Below, in pieces: positions 31,701 through 46,053 of a stretch of 64,000 nucleotides of DNA. Made by a program: the position numbers and the translations under genes. How positions within the stretch are numbered: position 1 is the stretch's first letter; each line of letters starts with the position of its first letter. Under the pieces are notes generated by a model. The model had not been told where the DNA came from, did not search any database, and worked only from the letters and a program-made list of their open reading frames with translations. Source of the stretch: Streptomyces flavofungini (GTDB taxonomy: Bacteria; Actinomycetota; Actinomycetes; Streptomycetales; Streptomycetaceae); contig NZ_CP128846.1 in NCBI RefSeq assembly GCF_030388665.1, positions 3,760,001 through 3,824,000 of the forward strand, given 5' to 3'.

Positions 31701-33827
31701 TTACTCGCCCTTGGCCTTCGCGATGATCTCCTCGGCGACGTTCCGCGGAACCTCGGCGTAGGAGTCGAACTGCATCGAGTAGCTTGCGCGACCCGACGTC
31801 TTGCTGCGGAGGTCTCCGACGTAGCCGAACATCTCCGAGAGGGGCACGAGGCCCTTCACGACGCGAGCGCCGCTGCGCTCCTCCATGGCCTGGATCTGGC
31901 CACGGCGGGAGTTGATGTCGCCGATGACCTCACCCATGTAGTCCTCGGGCGTGGTGACCTCGACGGCCATCATCGGCTCGAGCAGCACGGGCTTGGCCTG
32001 CCGCGCGGCCTCCTTGAAGGCCTGCGAACCGGCGATCTTGAAGGCGAGCTCGGAGGAGTCGACCTCGTGGTAGGCACCGTCGATGAGCGTGACGCGGACG
32101 CCCGTCATCTCGTAGCCCGCCAGGATGCCGAACTGCATGGCCTCCTGCGCACCCGCGTCCACCGACGGGATGTACTCCCGGGGGATGCGGCCACCGGTGA
32201 CCTTGTTGACGAACTCGTACGACGCCTCGCCGCCCTCGATGGGCTCGATCGCGATCTGCACCTTGGCGAACTGACCGGTACCACCGGTCTGCTTCTTGTG
32301 GGTGTAGTCCACGCGCTCGACGGCCCGACGGATCGTCTCGCGGTACGCGACCTGCGGCTTGCCGACGTTGGCCTCGACGCGGAACTCGCGCTTCATGCGG
32401 TCGACGAGCACCTCGAGGTGGAGCTCGCCCATACCACCGATGATGGTCTGGCCGGTCTCCTCGTCCGAGTGAACCTGGAAGGAGGGGTCCTCCTCCGAGA
32501 GGCGCTGGATGGCGACACCCAGCTTCTCCTGGTCACCCTTGGACTTCGGCTCGATGGCGACCTGGATGACCGGGGCCGGGAAGTCCATGGACTCCAGGAT
32601 GACCGGGGCCTTGTCGTCACAGAGCGTCTCGCCCGTGGTGGTCTGCTTCAGACCCATGACGGCGACGATGTCACCGGCGCCCACCGACTCGATCTCCTCA
32701 CGCTTGTTCGCGTGCATGCGGTAGATCTTGCCGATGCGCTCCTTCTTGCCCTTCACGGAGTTCAGCACCGCGGTGCCGGAGTCCAGGCGACCGGAGTAGA
32801 TCCGGACGAAGGTGAGCTTGCCGAGGTGCGGGTCGCTCGCGATCTTGAACGCGAGGGCCGACAGCGGCTCGTCGTCGGACGGCTTGCGCTTGACGACCTC
32901 CTCCGGGTCCTTGACGTCGTGGCCCTCGATGGCCTCGACGTCCAGGGGGGAGGGCAGGTAGCGCACGACGGCGTCGAGCAGGGGCTGGACGCCCTTGTTC
33001 TTGAACGCGGTGCCACAGAAGACCGGGGTCACCGTGGTGTCCCCGCCCTTGCCGGAGGCGATGGTGATGCGACGGATGGCCGCGTACAGCTGCTCCTCGG
33101 TGGGCTCCTGGCCCTCCAGGTACAGCTCCATCATCTGCTCGTCGTTCTCGGCGACGGCCTCGAGCAGCTTGCCGCGGTACTCCTCGGCAGCCTCGGTGTG
33201 CGTCTCCGGGATGTCGACGATGTCGTAGGCCTCGCCCATCTTGGTCTCGGCGGACCAGACGAAGGCCTTCATCGTGACGAGGTCGACGACGCCCTTGAAG
33301 TCAGCCTCTGCGCCGATCGGCAGCTGCATGACGATCGGGGTCGCACCGAGGCGGTCGACGATCATGTCGACGCAGCGGTGGAACTCGGCACCCGTGCGGT
33401 CCAGCTTGTTGACGAAGCAGATGCGCGGGACGCCGTAGCGGTCCGCCTGACGCCACACGGTCTCGGACTGGGGCTCAACGCCGGCGACACCGTCGAACAC
33501 AGTGACCGCACCGTCGAGCACGCGGAGCGAACGCTCCACCTCGACCGTGAAGTCGACGTGCCCGGGGGTGTCAATGATGTTGATCGTGTGGTCGACGTCG
33601 TTCAGCGGCCAGTGACAGGTGGTGGCAGCAGAGGTGATCGTGATGCCACGCTCCTGCTCCTGCTCCATCCAGTCCATCGTGGCAGCGCCGTCGTGGACCT
33701 CACCGATCTTGTACGAGACACCGGTGTAGAACAGGATCCGCTCGGTGGTCGTCGTCTTGCCCGCGTCGATGTGGGCCATGATGCCGATGTTGCGCACCTT
33801 GGCCAGGTCAAGTGAAGTGGTAGCCAT
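31701..33827 (-). CDS. fusA: Elongation factor G
   Basis: EF-G drives translocation and, with RRF, ribosome recycling. The 708-residue protein has [15 protein letters not shown], the switch and [12 protein letters not shown] regions, NKLDRTG, and domains II-V ending near [21 protein letters not shown] sequence (here [15 protein letters not shown]). Length is normal for the housekeeping EF-G. It lies between rpsG and tuf. Confidence 0.98.
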   Translation of the reverse strand: MATTSLDLAKVRNIGIMAHIDAGKTTTTERILFYTGVSYKIGEVHDGAATMDWMEQEQERGITITSAATTCHWPLNDVDHTINIIDTPGHVDFTVEVERSLRVLDGAVTVFDGVAGVEPQSETVWRQADRYGVPRICFVNKLDRTGAEFHRCVDMIVDRLGATPIVMQLPIGAEADFKGVVDLVTMKAFVWSAETKMGEAYDIVDIPETHTEAAEEYRGKLLEAVAENDEQMMELYLEGQEPTEEQLYAAIRRITIASGKGGDTTVTPVFCGTAFKNKGVQPLLDAVVRYLPSPLDVEAIEGHDVKDPEEVVKRKPSDDEPLSALAFKIASDPHLGKLTFVRIYSGRLDSGTAVLNSVKGKKERIGKIYRMHANKREEIESVGAGDIVAVMGLKQTTTGETLCDDKAPVILESMDFPAPVIQVAIEPKSKGDQEKLGVAIQRLSEEDPSFQVHSDEETGQTIIGGMGELHLEVLVDRMKREFRVEANVGKPQVAYRETIRRAVERVDYTHKKQTGGTGQFAKVQIAIEPIEGGEASYEFVNKVTGGRIPREYIPSVDAGAQEAMQFGILAGYEMTGVRVTLIDGAYHEVDSSELAFKIAGSQAFKEAARQAKPVLLEPMMAVEVTTPEDYMGEVIGDINSRRGQIQAMEERSGARVVKGLVPLSEMFGYVGDLRSKTSGRASYSMQFDSYAEVPRNVAEEIIAKAKGE

Positions 33828-33866
33828 GTCGGCTCAGTCTTCTCTCGGTCTCGATGGGGGTAGCGA

Positions 33867-34337
33867 CTACCAGCGGTAGTGCGCGAAGGCCTTGTTGGAC
33901 TCGGCCATCTTGTGGGTGTCCTCGCGCTTCTTCACAGCGGCACCGAGGCCGTTGGAGGCGTCGAGGAGTTCGTTGAGCAGACGCTCGGTCATGGTCTTCT
34001 CGCGACGGGCGCGGGAGTAACCCACCAGCCAGCGCAGGGCCAGCGTGTTGGCGCGACCGGGCTTGACCTCGATCGGCACCTGGTAGGTGGCGCCACCGAC
34101 GCGGCGGGACTTGACCTCGAGGGTCGGCTTGATGTTCTCGAGCGCGCGCTTCAGCGTGATGACCGGGTCGTTGCCCGTCTTCTCACGCAGACCCTCCATG
34201 GCGCCGTAGACGATGCGCTCGGCGGTGGAACGCTTGCCGTTCAGCAGCACCTTGTTGATGAGGGAGGTCACCAGAGGAGAGCCGTAGACCGGGTCGATGA
34301 TGACCGGGCGCTTCGGGGCGGGGCCCTTACGAGGCAT
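33867..34337 (-). CDS. rpsG: 30S ribosomal protein S7
   Basis: S7 nucleates the 30S head. The 156-residue protein has [44 protein letters not shown] family sequence, [13 protein letters not shown] and [20 protein letters not shown]. It starts 2 bases after the rpsL stop. Confidence 0.98.
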   Translation of the reverse strand: MPRKGPAPKRPVIIDPVYGSPLVTSLINKVLLNGKRSTAERIVYGAMEGLREKTGNDPVITLKRALENIKPTLEVKSRRVGGATYQVPIEVKPGRANTLALRWLVGYSRARREKTMTERLLNELLDASNGLGAAVKKREDTHKMAESNKAFAHYRW

Positions 34338-34339
34338 TC

Positions 34340-34711
34340 TTACTTCTCCTTCTTGGCGCCGTAGCGGCTGCGGGCCTGCTTGCGGTTCTTGACACCCTGG
34401 GTGTCGAGGGAACCCCGGATGATCTTGTAGCGAACACCGGGCAGGTCCTTCACACGGCCGCCGCGCACGAGCACGATGGAGTGCTCCTGCAGGTTGTGTC
34501 CCTCACCCGGAATGTAAGCAGTGACCTCGATCCCGCTGGTCAGACGCACACGCGCGACCTTACGCAGGGCCGAGTTCGGCTTCTTCGGGGTGGTCGTGAA
34601 CACACGCGTGCAGACGCCACGACGCTGAGGGGAACCCTCGAGTGCGGGCGTCTTGTTCTTCTCGACCTTGTCCTGCCGGCCCTTACGGACCAGCTGCTGG
34701 ATCGTAGGCAC
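34340..34711 (-). CDS. rpsL: 30S ribosomal protein S12
   Basis: S12 controls decoding accuracy. The 123-residue protein has TPKKPNS with Lys43 and [13 protein letters not shown] with Lys88, the two positions commonly changed in streptomycin-resistant mutants; both are wild type here. It is the first gene of the str operon, with a promoter about 200 bases upstream and a leader holding the shared hairpin element. Confidence 0.98.
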   Translation of the reverse strand: MPTIQQLVRKGRQDKVEKNKTPALEGSPQRRGVCTRVFTTTPKKPNSALRKVARVRLTSGIEVTAYIPGEGHNLQEHSIVLVRGGRVKDLPGVRYKIIRGSLDTQGVKNRKQARSRYGAKKEK

Positions 34712-34761
34712 TACTTCTCCGGTTTCTGTGTGCCGAATAGTAAAGCTAACCTGGAACGTCG

Positions 34762-34786
34762 CCGACCCACGCGGTCGGGTGTGTCG
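34762..34786 (-). promoter_or_regulatory. rpsL leader copy of the shared str/S10 hairpin element
   Basis: The CCGACC-CACGC-GGTCGG hairpin followed by GTGTGTCG repeats the S10 leader element with a single difference. It is about 51 bases before the rpsL start and downstream of the rpsL promoter, so it should be transcribed. Confidence 0.6.
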
Positions 34787-34904
34787 AATACTGCAGACCC
34801 CCGCTCAATGGCGGGAAGGGCGCAGATTACGGTGGCCGGATCGGACCCGCATCGCGGTTGAAGACACGCGCGCGAGCCCAGGCACACCCCAGGCACAAGG
34901 TCTG

Positions 34905-34933
34905 AGCGTACCTACCTCATTGGCTGCGGTCAA
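34905..34933 (-). promoter_or_regulatory. Probable rpsL (str operon) promoter
   Basis: On the minus strand TTGACC (34928-34933) and TACGCT (34905-34910) are separated by exactly 17 bases, close to the HrdB consensus TTGACN-17-TANNNT. Transcription would begin near 34898, giving a leader of about 185 bases. Confidence 0.62.
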
Positions 34934-34975
34934 AACAAATACCCCACACCCCGGACACGCCGGGCAGCCGCCCCT

Positions 34976-35512
34976 TCAGCCAGAAGCCGCCGACACGATG
35001 AGCAGCAACAGCAGCGCCCACCCCACGATCGCCAGCCAGCCCAGGGCCAGGCCCGCGACCGCCTGGCCGTCGCCCTGCTCGTGGGTGTGGCGGATCTCCG
35101 CGCGGGCCATGTGGCCGAGGATGACCGCGGGCACGGCCGAGGCGCCGAACGTGAAGAACGTCGCAATCCCGCACACCATCGCCGCGGTGGCCTTGCCGTT
35201 GGTGGGCGGCGCCGCCATGAAGGTGGGCGGCACGGCCATGGGCGCCTGCTGGAAGGTGGCCGGGCCCTGCGGCAGGTCCGCGACCAGGAGGCTCAGCTCC
35301 CCCACCGTGCGGGACTGGTACGCGCGCTCGACCCGGCGCTCGTACTCCTCCTTCTGCAGGCGGCCCTCGGCGAAGCCCGCGCGCAGCACGTCTACGGCGC
35401 GCTCACGGTCCGAGTGGGCGGCCAGCATCGACGGCTGGCCCGGTGCCGGCCGCATGGCGGGCAGTCCCTGATGAGGCGGCCACGCCCCCGGCTGCCACGA
35501 CGGATCCGTCAT
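34976..35512 (-). CDS. DUF1707 / DUF4190-type membrane protein
   Basis: The 178-residue protein has a Pro-rich N-terminus, a DUF1707 domain at about residues 33-83 (SDRERAVDVLRAGFAEGRLQ, then YERRVERAY and LVADLP), a Pro/Ala linker, and two hydrophobic segments (about 107-135 and 150-175) of DUF4190 type. ATG 35512 is preceded by GGGGGAGG. It lies alone between the rpoC terminator and the rpsL promoter. Function is unknown. Confidence 0.75.
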   Translation of the reverse strand: MTDPSWQPGAWPPHQGLPAMRPAPGQPSMLAAHSDRERAVDVLRAGFAEGRLQKEEYERRVERAYQSRTVGELSLLVADLPQGPATFQQAPMAVPPTFMAAPPTNGKATAAMVCGIATFFTFGASAVPAVILGHMARAEIRHTHEQGDGQAVAGLALGWLAIVGWALLLLLIVSAASG

Positions 35513-35559
35513 GCATGCCTCCCCCGCACGTTGTGTGCCCTCCATGATGCGCCAACGCG

Positions 35560-35603
35560 CCGCGGGGCGGCCACCCGACCTTCGTCGGACGACCGCCCCG
35601 CGG
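35560..35603 (-). terminator. Terminator after rpoC
   Basis: Perfect 11-bp arms CCGCGGGGCGG (35560-35570) and CCGCCCCGCGG (35593-35603), 18 bases past the rpoC stop. Confidence 0.7.
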
Positions 35604-35620
35604 TGGTGCGCTGTGCGCTC

Positions 35621-39532
<3,912 letters not shown>

Positions 39533-39591
39533 TATGCGTCAATCCCTCTCAGGGTTGTAAGTCTTAGGGGTCTGAAACGGGGGTCCTGGGG

Positions 39592-39619
39592 CCGGCGGGC
39601 TCACGTGTGAGCCCGCCGG
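39592..39619 (-). promoter_or_regulatory. Perfect hairpin between rpoB and rpoC
   Basis: Arms CCGGCGGGCTCAC (39592-39604) and GTGAGCCCGCCGG (39607-39619) form a 28-bp near-continuous palindrome beginning 8 bases past the rpoB stop. No U tract follows, and rpoC must be transcribed, so partial attenuation or RNA processing is more likely than full termination. Confidence 0.55.
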
Positions 39620-39626
39620 ACTCCCG

Positions 39627-42600
39627 TCAGACCTCTTCGACGCTGCTCGGCTCGCGCCGGGACAGGTCGATACCGAGCTCCTCCGCCGCGCGGAAGACGT
39701 CCTCATCCGTGTCGCGCATCTCGATGGACATGCCGTCCGAGGACAGCACCTCCACGTTGAGGCAGAGCGACTGCATTTCCTTGATGAGCACCTTGAAGGA
39801 CTCGGGAATGCCGGGCTCGGGGATGTTCTCGCCCTTGACGATGGCCTCGTAGACCTTCACGCGGCCGGTCACGTCGTCGGACTTGATCGTCAGCAGCTCC
39901 TGGAGGGCGTACGCGGCGCCATAAGCCTCCAGCGCCCACACCTCCATCTCTCCGAAGCGCTGGCCACCGAACTGCGCCTTACCACCCAGCGGCTGCTGGG
40001 TGATCATCGAGTACGGACCGGTCGACCGGGCGTGCAGCTTGTCGTCGACCAGGTGGTGCAGCTTGAGGATGTACATGTACCCGACCGAGATCGGGTCCGG
40101 GAACGGCTCGCCGGAGCGGCCGTCGAACAGACGCGCCTTGCCGGAGGGGAGCACCATGCGCTCGCCGTCGCGGTTCGGGATCGTGTGCTGGAGCAGACCG
40201 GCCAGCTCGTCCTCGCGGGCGCCGTCGAAGACCGGGGTCGCGACGTTGGTGCCCGGGGCGACCGAGTCGGCGCCGATCGCCTGCAGGCGCTGCGCCCACT
40301 CGTCCCCGAGCCCGGAGACGTCCCAGCCGCGGCTGGCGAGCCAGCCGAGGTGGATCTCCAGGACCTGTCCCGGGTTCATTCGGGACGGGACACCCAGCGG
40401 GTTGAGGATGATGTCGACCGGAGTTCCGTCCTCGAGGAACGGCATGTCCTCGATGGGCAGGATCTTCGAGATGACGCCCTTGTTGCCGTGACGGCCGGCG
40501 AGCTTGTCACCGTCGGTGATCTTGCGCTTCTGCGCCACGTACACGCGCACCAGCTGGTTCACACCGGGGGGAAGCTCGTCGCCCTCCTCGCGGTCGAAGA
40601 CGCGGACGCCGATGACCTTGCCGATCTCGCCGTGCGGGACCTTCAGGGAGGTGTCACGGACCTCACGGGCCTTCTCACCGAAGATCGCGCGGAGCAGGCG
40701 CTCCTCCGGCGTCAGCTCGGTCTCACCCTTGGGCGTGACCTTGCCGACGAGGATGTCGCCGGCGACGACCTCGGCACCGATCCGGATGATGCCGCGCTCG
40801 TCGAGGTCGGCGAGGACCTCCTCGGAGACGTTCGGGATGTCCCGGGTGATCTCCTCCGGGCCGAGCTTGGTGTCACGGGCGTCGACCTCGTGCTCCTCGA
40901 TGTGGATCGAGGAGAGGACGTCGTCCTGCACGAGGCGCTGCGACAGGATGATCGCGTCCTCGTAGTTGTGACCCTCCCACGGCATGAACGCCACGAGCAG
41001 GTTCTTGCCGAGGGCCATCTCGCCCTCTTCGGTGGCCGGACCGTCGGCGAGGACCTGGCCCTCGATGACGCGGGCACCCTCTTCCACCACAACCTTCTGG
41101 TTCACCGAGGTGCCCTGGTTGGAGCGGGAGAACTTGGCGACGCGGTACGTGGTGTACGTGCCGTCGTCGTTGGTGACCGTGACGTAGTCCGCGGAGACCT
41201 CCTGGACCACACCGGCCTTCTCGGCCTTGATCACGTCACCGGCGTCGACCGCGCAGCGGTACTCCATGCCGGTGCCGACGAGGGGGGCCTCGGCGGTGAT
41301 CAGCGGCACGGCCTGACGCATCATGTTCGCGCCCATGAGGGCACGGTTGGCGTCGTCGTGCTCGAGGAAGGGGATCATGGCGGTCGCGACCGACACCATC
41401 TGGCGCGGCGAGACGTCCATGTAGTCCACGTCGGAACCGGCGACGTAGTCGACCTCGCCGCCGCGGCGGCGGACCAGGACGCGGTTCTCGGCGAACCGGA
41501 GGTCATCGGTCAGCGGCGCGTTGGCCTGGGCGATGACGAACCGGTCCTCCTCGTCGGCGGTCAGGTAGTCCACCTCGTCGGTGACCTGGTCGTCGACGAC
41601 CTTGCGGTACGGCGTCTCGACGAAGCCGAACGCGTTCACACGGCCGTAGGAGGCCAGCGAACCGATCAGACCGATGTTCGGGCCTTCGGGCGTCTCGATC
41701 GGGCACATGCGGCCGTAGTGGGACGGGTGCACGTCTCGGACCTCGAAGCCGGCCCGCTCACGGGAGAGACCACCCGGGCCAAGAGCCGACAGACGGCGCT
41801 TGTGGGTGAGACCCGACAGCGGGTTGTTCTGGTCCATGAACTGCGACAGCTGGCTGGTGCCGAAGAACTCCTTGATGGAGGCGACGACCGGCCGGATGTT
41901 GATCAGCGTCTGCGGCGTGATCGCCTCGACGTCCTGCGTCGTCATGCGCTCGCGCACGACGCGCTCCATACGAGCCAGACCCGTGCGGACCTGGTTCTGG
42001 ATGAGCTCGCCGACGTTGCGCAGGCGGCGGTTGCCGAAGTGGTCGATGTCGTCGGTCTCGACGACGATGCCCACACCGCTGTCACCGACGGTCTCGGTCT
42101 CACCGGCGTGCAGCTTCACCAGGTACTTGATCGAGGCGATGATGTCCTCGACCGTCAGCACGCCCGCGTCGAGCGGCGCGTCCGCGCCCAGCTTCTTGTT
42201 GACCTTGTAGCGGCCGACCTTCGCGAGGTCGTAGCGCTTCGGGTTGAAGTACAGGTTCTCGAGCAGCGTCTGCGCGGCCTCGCGGGTCGGCGGCTCGCCC
42301 GGACGGAGCTTGCGGTAGATGTCGAGCAGCGCGTCGTCCTGGCCCTGGGTGTGGTCCTTCTCCAGGGTGGCGCGCATGGACTCGTACTCGCCGAACTCCT
42401 CGAGGATCTGCTCGGTGGTCCAGCCGAGAGCCTTCAGGAGCACGGTGACCGACTGCTTGCGCTTGCGGTCGATGCGGACACCGACCATGTCACGCTTGTC
42501 GATCTCCATCTCCAGCCAGGCACCCCGGGACGGGATGATCTTGGCGGAGAAGATGTCCTTGTCGGACGTCTTGTCGATGGAGGAGTCGAAGTAGACGCCG

Positions 42601-43112
42601 GGCGAACGGACCAGCTGCGACACCACGACACGCTCGGTGCCGTTGATGACGAAGGTGCCCTTGTTCGTCATGAGCGGGAAGTCGCCCATGAAGACCGTCT
42701 GGGACTTGATCTCACCGGTCTCGTTATTGGTGAACTCGGCGGTGACGAAGAGCGGGGCGGCGAACGTGAAGTCGCGCTCCTTGCACTCGTCGATGGAGTT
42801 CTTCGGGGGCTCGAAACGGTGGTCGCGGAAGGTCAGCGACATCGACCCGGAGAAGTCCTCGATCGGGGAGATCTCCTCGAAGATCTCCTCCAGACCGGAC
42901 TTGGTGGGGACGTCCTGTCCGCTTTCCAGAGCCGCCTCGACACGAGCCTTCCACGCGTCGTTGCCGAGCAGCCAGTCAAAGCTTTCGGTCTGCAGCGCAA
43001 GAAGGTTCGGAACCTCGAGGGGCTCCTTGATCTTTGCAAAGGAGATGCGCAGCGGGGCGGTGCTGGCGCCGTTGTTCGTATTCGCGGTCGAGGCAGTGCG
43101 CGAGGCGGCCAA
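39627..43112 (-). CDS. rpoB: DNA-directed RNA polymerase subunit beta
   Basis: The 1161-residue form starts at TTG 43112 ([13 protein letters not shown]), with GGAAGG about 8 bases upstream; the frame is open 10 codons further. The rifampicin region reads [15 protein letters not shown] and [13 protein letters not shown], wild type at the usual resistance positions. Other landmarks are [20 protein letters not shown], the GRHGNKGV active-site segment and the C-terminal clamp. The gene is transcribed from its own promoter about 160 bases upstream as well as possibly from rplJL read-through. Confidence 0.98.
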   Translation of the reverse strand: MAASRTASTANTNNGASTAPLRISFAKIKEPLEVPNLLALQTESFDWLLGNDAWKARVEAALESGQDVPTKSGLEEIFEEISPIEDFSGSMSLTFRDHRFEPPKNSIDECKERDFTFAAPLFVTAEFTNNETGEIKSQTVFMGDFPLMTNKGTFVINGTERVVVSQLVRSPGVYFDSSIDKTSDKDIFSAKIIPSRGAWLEMEIDKRDMVGVRIDRKRKQSVTVLLKALGWTTEQILEEFGEYESMRATLEKDHTQGQDDALLDIYRKLRPGEPPTREAAQTLLENLYFNPKRYDLAKVGRYKVNKKLGADAPLDAGVLTVEDIIASIKYLVKLHAGETETVGDSGVGIVVETDDIDHFGNRRLRNVGELIQNQVRTGLARMERVVRERMTTQDVEAITPQTLINIRPVVASIKEFFGTSQLSQFMDQNNPLSGLTHKRRLSALGPGGLSRERAGFEVRDVHPSHYGRMCPIETPEGPNIGLIGSLASYGRVNAFGFVETPYRKVVDDQVTDEVDYLTADEEDRFVIAQANAPLTDDLRFAENRVLVRRRGGEVDYVAGSDVDYMDVSPRQMVSVATAMIPFLEHDDANRALMGANMMRQAVPLITAEAPLVGTGMEYRCAVDAGDVIKAEKAGVVQEVSADYVTVTNDDGTYTTYRVAKFSRSNQGTSVNQKVVVEEGARVIEGQVLADGPATEEGEMALGKNLLVAFMPWEGHNYEDAIILSQRLVQDDVLSSIHIEEHEVDARDTKLGPEEITRDIPNVSEEVLADLDERGIIRIGAEVVAGDILVGKVTPKGETELTPEERLLRAIFGEKAREVRDTSLKVPHGEIGKVIGVRVFDREEGDELPPGVNQLVRVYVAQKRKITDGDKLAGRHGNKGVISKILPIEDMPFLEDGTPVDIILNPLGVPSRMNPGQVLEIHLGWLASRGWDVSGLGDEWAQRLQAIGADSVAPGTNVATPVFDGAREDELAGLLQHTIPNRDGERMVLPSGKARLFDGRSGEPFPDPISVGYMYILKLHHLVDDKLHARSTGPYSMITQQPLGGKAQFGGQRFGEMEVWALEAYGAAYALQELLTIKSDDVTGRVKVYEAIVKGENIPEPGIPESFKVLIKEMQSLCLNVEVLSSDGMSIEMRDTDEDVFRAAEELGIDLSRREPSSVEEV

Positions 43113-43274
43113 GAGGGGGTCCTTCCGAGGGCTCGGACTCACTACGCGCGTACCGGTCCCAAGCTGGCAGAGAGACAGAAATCCCAGGTCAGGGTGGTTT
43201 CAGTCCACGGTGCTCAAGCATGGGCATGCCCCTGGTGACGGGCAGGAGGCAGCTAACAGGCAGCGCAAAGGGTC

Positions 43275-43303
43275 AGTGTAGCCACCTGGCCCACTGATGT
43301 CCA
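43275..43303 (-). promoter_or_regulatory. Probable rpoB promoter
   Basis: On the minus strand TGGACA (43298-43303) and TACACT (43275-43280) are 17 bases apart, a strong HrdB-type match. The start would be near 43268, about 155 bases before the rpoB TTG. Confidence 0.65.
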
Positions 43304-43592
43304 GTCCCGGTTTTTGGAGACCCTCGTTGTTCTCAACACCTGCGGCAAGCCACGTCCTCAACGCACATCGATACTGCCCTCTTCGCCGCCGATCCATGCC
43401 TCGGATGCGGATCGTTGTGACGACGCGTCCTGAGAATTGCGCGCTGCGTGCGGTTCGTCAAGGCCCCCCATGCCCGGACGAGGCTTGGCGTCGTCGCCGT
43501 CACGGCCCGTCGCCAGGCACAACGAAGATCACCATACTCGCCGCGACCGACAGCGCAAGGCAGCCGCCGCACACGTACCGGGAACGCCGAAA
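43304..43592 (-). other. Gene-free part of the rplL-rpoB spacer
   Basis: Between the rplL terminator and the rpoB promoter I see no plausible gene. The sequence has slightly lower GC than its neighbours and no obvious repeat. The open frames here lack coding character. Confidence 0.5.
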
Positions 43593-43618
43593 GGCGACCA
43601 CCCACATGGGTGATCGCC
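43593..43618 (-). terminator. Terminator after rplJ-rplL
   Basis: On the minus strand GGCGATCACCC, loop ATGT, GGGTGGTCGCC (one U-G wobble in RNA) is followed by TTTCGG. It lies about 95 bases past the rplL stop. Confidence 0.65.
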
Positions 43619-43711
43619 GTTCGGTGTGTGTGCGTTACAGCCCTGGGGCCGCGATCACACGGAAGAGTCGGCAGACTCCGTGCCACGCGCCCGTGGGCGC
43701 GCGGCGAGGTG

Positions 43712-44101
43712 TTACTTGACCTCGACGGAGGCGCCGGCGCCCTTGAGGGCCTCGGCGGCCTTCTCCGCGGCGTCCTTGGCGACCTTCTCGAGGACCGGCT
43801 TCGGGGTGCCGTCGACGAGGTCCTTGGCCTCCTTCAGACCCAGGGAGGTCAGCTCGCGCACGACCTTGATGACCTGGATCTTCTTGTCGCCGGCGCCGGT
43901 GAGGATGACGTCGAACTCGTCCTGCTCCTCGGCGGCGGCGTCAGCGGCGCCACCAGCGGCACCACCGGCGACGACGACCGGCGCGGCAGCGGCGGCGGTG
44001 ACGTCGAACTTCTCCTCGAAGGCCTTCACGAACTCGGAGAGCTCGATGAGGGTCATCTCCTCGAACTGGGCGAGCAGGTCGTCCTGGCTGAGCTTCGCCA
44101 T
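43712..44101 (-). CDS. rplL: 50S ribosomal protein L7/L12
   Basis: L7/L12 dimers form the stalk that recruits GTPase factors. The 129-residue protein has an N-terminal dimerisation helix region, the Ala-rich hinge ([16 protein letters not shown]) and the C-terminal domain [24 protein letters not shown]...[10 protein letters not shown]. Confidence 0.98.
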   Translation of the reverse strand: MAKLSQDDLLAQFEEMTLIELSEFVKAFEEKFDVTAAAAAPVVVAGGAAGGAADAAAEEQDEFDVILTGAGDKKIQVIKVVRELTSLGLKEAKDLVDGTPKPVLEKVAKDAAEKAAEALKGAGASVEVK

Positions 44102-44214
44102 GATGGCGGTCCTTCCACTAATTCGGCGGGTGCCGGATGTACATGAGAGGCGGGCGTACTAGTGGCCCGCTACGACCGTCGCCTCAGGCGGCGGCGGTCA
44201 CTGCGCGAGCCGAA

Positions 44215-44742
44215 TTACTCGGCACCGCCCTGCTCGGCCTGCTTGGCGCGAAGCGCGTCCACGGTGCGGACGAGCTTCGACGGGAGCGCCTGGAAGACAG
44301 AGGCAGCCTGGGACTGCTTGCCCTTCATGGCACCCGCCAGCTTGCTGAGCAGAACCTCGCGGGACTCGAGGTCCGCAAGCTTCTTGATCTCGTCGGCGGT
44401 CAGCGCCTTGCCGTCAAGGACACCGCCCTTGATGACGAGAGAGGGGTTGTCCTTGGCGAAGTCACGCAGACCCTTCGCCGCCTCGACCGGGTCACCGGTC
44501 ACGAAGGCGACAGCCGTCGAGCCCTTGAGGTGCTCGTCCAGCTGGATCCCGGCCTCGTTGGCCGCGATCTTGGTCAGCGTGTTCTTCACCACACGGTACT
44601 GAGCGTTCTCGCCGAGAGAACGGCGAAGCTCCTTGAGCTGCGCCACGGACAGTCCGGTGTAAGACGTGACAACAGCAGCGTTGGAGTCGCGCAGCTTCTG
44701 CGTGATCTCCTCGACGGCTGCGACCTTGTCGGACGTCGCCAT
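44215..44742 (-). CDS. rplJ: 50S ribosomal protein L10
   Basis: L10 anchors the L7/L12 dimers to the ribosome. The 175-residue protein has [39 protein letters not shown] family sequence and a C-terminal helix that binds L12. In many bacteria L10-L12 represses its own mRNA by binding the leader. The leader here is about 270 bases with a hairpin. Confidence 0.97.
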   Translation of the reverse strand: MATSDKVAAVEEITQKLRDSNAAVVTSYTGLSVAQLKELRRSLGENAQYRVVKNTLTKIAANEAGIQLDEHLKGSTAVAFVTGDPVEAAKGLRDFAKDNPSLVIKGGVLDGKALTADEIKKLADLESREVLLSKLAGAMKGKQSQAASVFQALPSKLVRTVDALRAKQAEQGGAE

Positions 44743-44853
44743 GAGCCTCGGCCTCCTTCCGGGGTGATGATCCTCGACTGACCTTTCGATCAGCCGCGTG
44801 TCGCCGGACCGCCTGAATCAGGCACACAGGAAGGGGTTCTGGCACAAAACGAA

Positions 44854-44880
44854 ACGCCCCGGCGCAGGCGCACGGGGCGT
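44854..44880 (-). terminator. Possible attenuator hairpin in the rplJ leader
   Basis: On the minus strand ACGCCCC, a GC-rich loop and GGGGCGT are followed by TTCGTTTTGTG, a U-rich run unusual for this genome. It is between the rplJ promoter and the gene, so it could be a leader attenuator of rplJ-rplL. Confidence 0.5.
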
Positions 44881-45020
44881 GAGCTCGACCTGACGGAGAA
44901 CCGTCCGGGAGCACTTCCACAGTCACCTACGCGGGTCGTCCGCAGCTTCAGCGGATCCTTCGGCCACCGCGCCCTCTTACGAGCGCACGGCAACGACCAG
45001 CGGTCTTTGGCTTCTGTGGA

Positions 45021-45050
45021 AGAGTACGCGAACGGATCCGCGTCAGGCAA
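45021..45050 (-). promoter_or_regulatory. Candidate rplJ promoter
   Basis: On the minus strand TTGCCT (45045-45050) lies 18 bases before TACTCT (45021-45026). Both are acceptable HrdB hexamers. A start near 45014 gives a leader of about 270 bases. Confidence 0.48.
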
Positions 45051-45075
45051 ATCGGGCCTGCCCGGAGCGCGAGGC

Positions 45076-45930
45076 TCAGCCCTTGAGGCCCTTCAGCTCC
45101 TTGGCGAGGTCCATGACCTCGCTCTTCGGCGGGGCCTTCACGGTCACCGGCTTGTTGTAGTCGAGGAACGTGACGGTCATGTCGAGGGGGCCCTTGTCGC
45201 CCTTGCCGCGGGCGCGGAACTGCTTGGTGTGGTCCTCGCCGTCGATCCACAGGTCCATCGTGAGCTTCTCGATGCCCATGTCCTCGTACTGCTTGAGGCC
45301 CCGCTCGCGGCGCTTCTTGGTGGCCGCGTCCTCGTCCTTCATCAGCTCGCGCAGCCGCTTCAGCGTGACCGTGCCGGTGTAGCGCGTGGTCTCGACGCCC
45401 TCGACGGTCTCGTCGCCGACCTTCTTCAGGTCGTCGGAGCCGGTCAGGAGGGTGGACTGGTCGGCCGGGTTGTTCTCCGCCTGGGAGGAGACCGAGGTGC
45501 CGTTCGGCTTGGCGGCGCCCGCGCCCGTGGACTTGGCCGAGAACTTGATCCAGCGCTTGCCGTCCGCCTCCTTGGCCGCTTCCTTGCCGCCGCCGAGGTA
45601 GACGCCGCCGTCGACGACCCGGATCTCCGCCTTCTCCGGACCCTGGTCGGGTGCGCTCATCTTCATGCTCATGGCGAGCGGCTCGGCGTTCATGGACGCC
45701 TCGGCCCGGACCTGCCCGTCCCCCGGGACACTGCCCTTCATGCGGAAGGAGAACGACTTCAGGTCCTCCGTCTTGTCCGCGGCCTTCTTCACGGCCGCCG
45801 CGGGCGCCATGTCGCCCCCGGCCTTGTCGGCCTTCTCCGACCCGCAGCTGACCGCGCCACCGGCGAGCAGCACGGCGGCGAGCGCGGCCCCCGCGGTTCT
45901 CTTGCGTCCCGTACGCACGGAAGTACTCAT
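45076..45930 (-). CDS. Lipoprotein, LppX/LprAFG-like (first of a tandem pair)
   Basis: The 284-residue protein starts MSTSVRTGRKRTAGAALAA, has a hydrophobic signal and a lipobox-like GGAVSC with the lipidated Cys near residue 32, then a soluble domain of alternating strands. Features shared with the next gene include DGKRWIKF, SLLTGSDDLKKVGDE-like and VEGVETTRYTGTV, plus LWIDGEDH. It is probably exported by Sec and anchored outside the membrane. The role is unknown; LprAFG-type proteins carry lipids. ATG 45930 follows AGGGGTGGGG. Confidence 0.75.
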   Translation of the reverse strand: MSTSVRTGRKRTAGAALAAVLLAGGAVSCGSEKADKAGGDMAPAAAVKKAADKTEDLKSFSFRMKGSVPGDGQVRAEASMNAEPLAMSMKMSAPDQGPEKAEIRVVDGGVYLGGGKEAAKEADGKRWIKFSAKSTGAGAAKPNGTSVSSQAENNPADQSTLLTGSDDLKKVGDETVEGVETTRYTGTVTLKRLRELMKDEDAATKKRRERGLKQYEDMGIEKLTMDLWIDGEDHTKQFRARGKGDKGPLDMTVTFLDYNKPVTVKAPPKSEVMDLAKELKGLKG

Positions 45931-45974
45931 GACCCCACCCCTAGGAACATTTGGTTCATTTAGTTCCCGGCCGA

Positions 45975-46013
45975 GATTACCCGAAGGTAGGCGGAGCCTT
46001 CCTCCGGGTAATC
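45975..46013 (-). terminator. Terminator between the two lipoprotein genes
   Basis: Outer arms GATTACCCG and CGGGTAATC (9 bp) enclose a second GAAGG/CCTTC stem. It lies about 40 bases past the stop of the upstream lipoprotein gene. Confidence 0.6.
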
Positions 46014-46053
46014 CGGCGGCCGAGGGCACCTGCGGGTCGGGGCCGCGGCGGTC

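Noticed and set aside
34340..34711. Streptomycin-resistance substitution in S12
   Set aside because: Lys43 and Lys88 are both wild type.
41750..41900. Rifampicin-resistance substitution in RpoB
   Set aside because: The [11 protein letters not shown] and [12 protein letters not shown] segments carry the usual sensitive residues.
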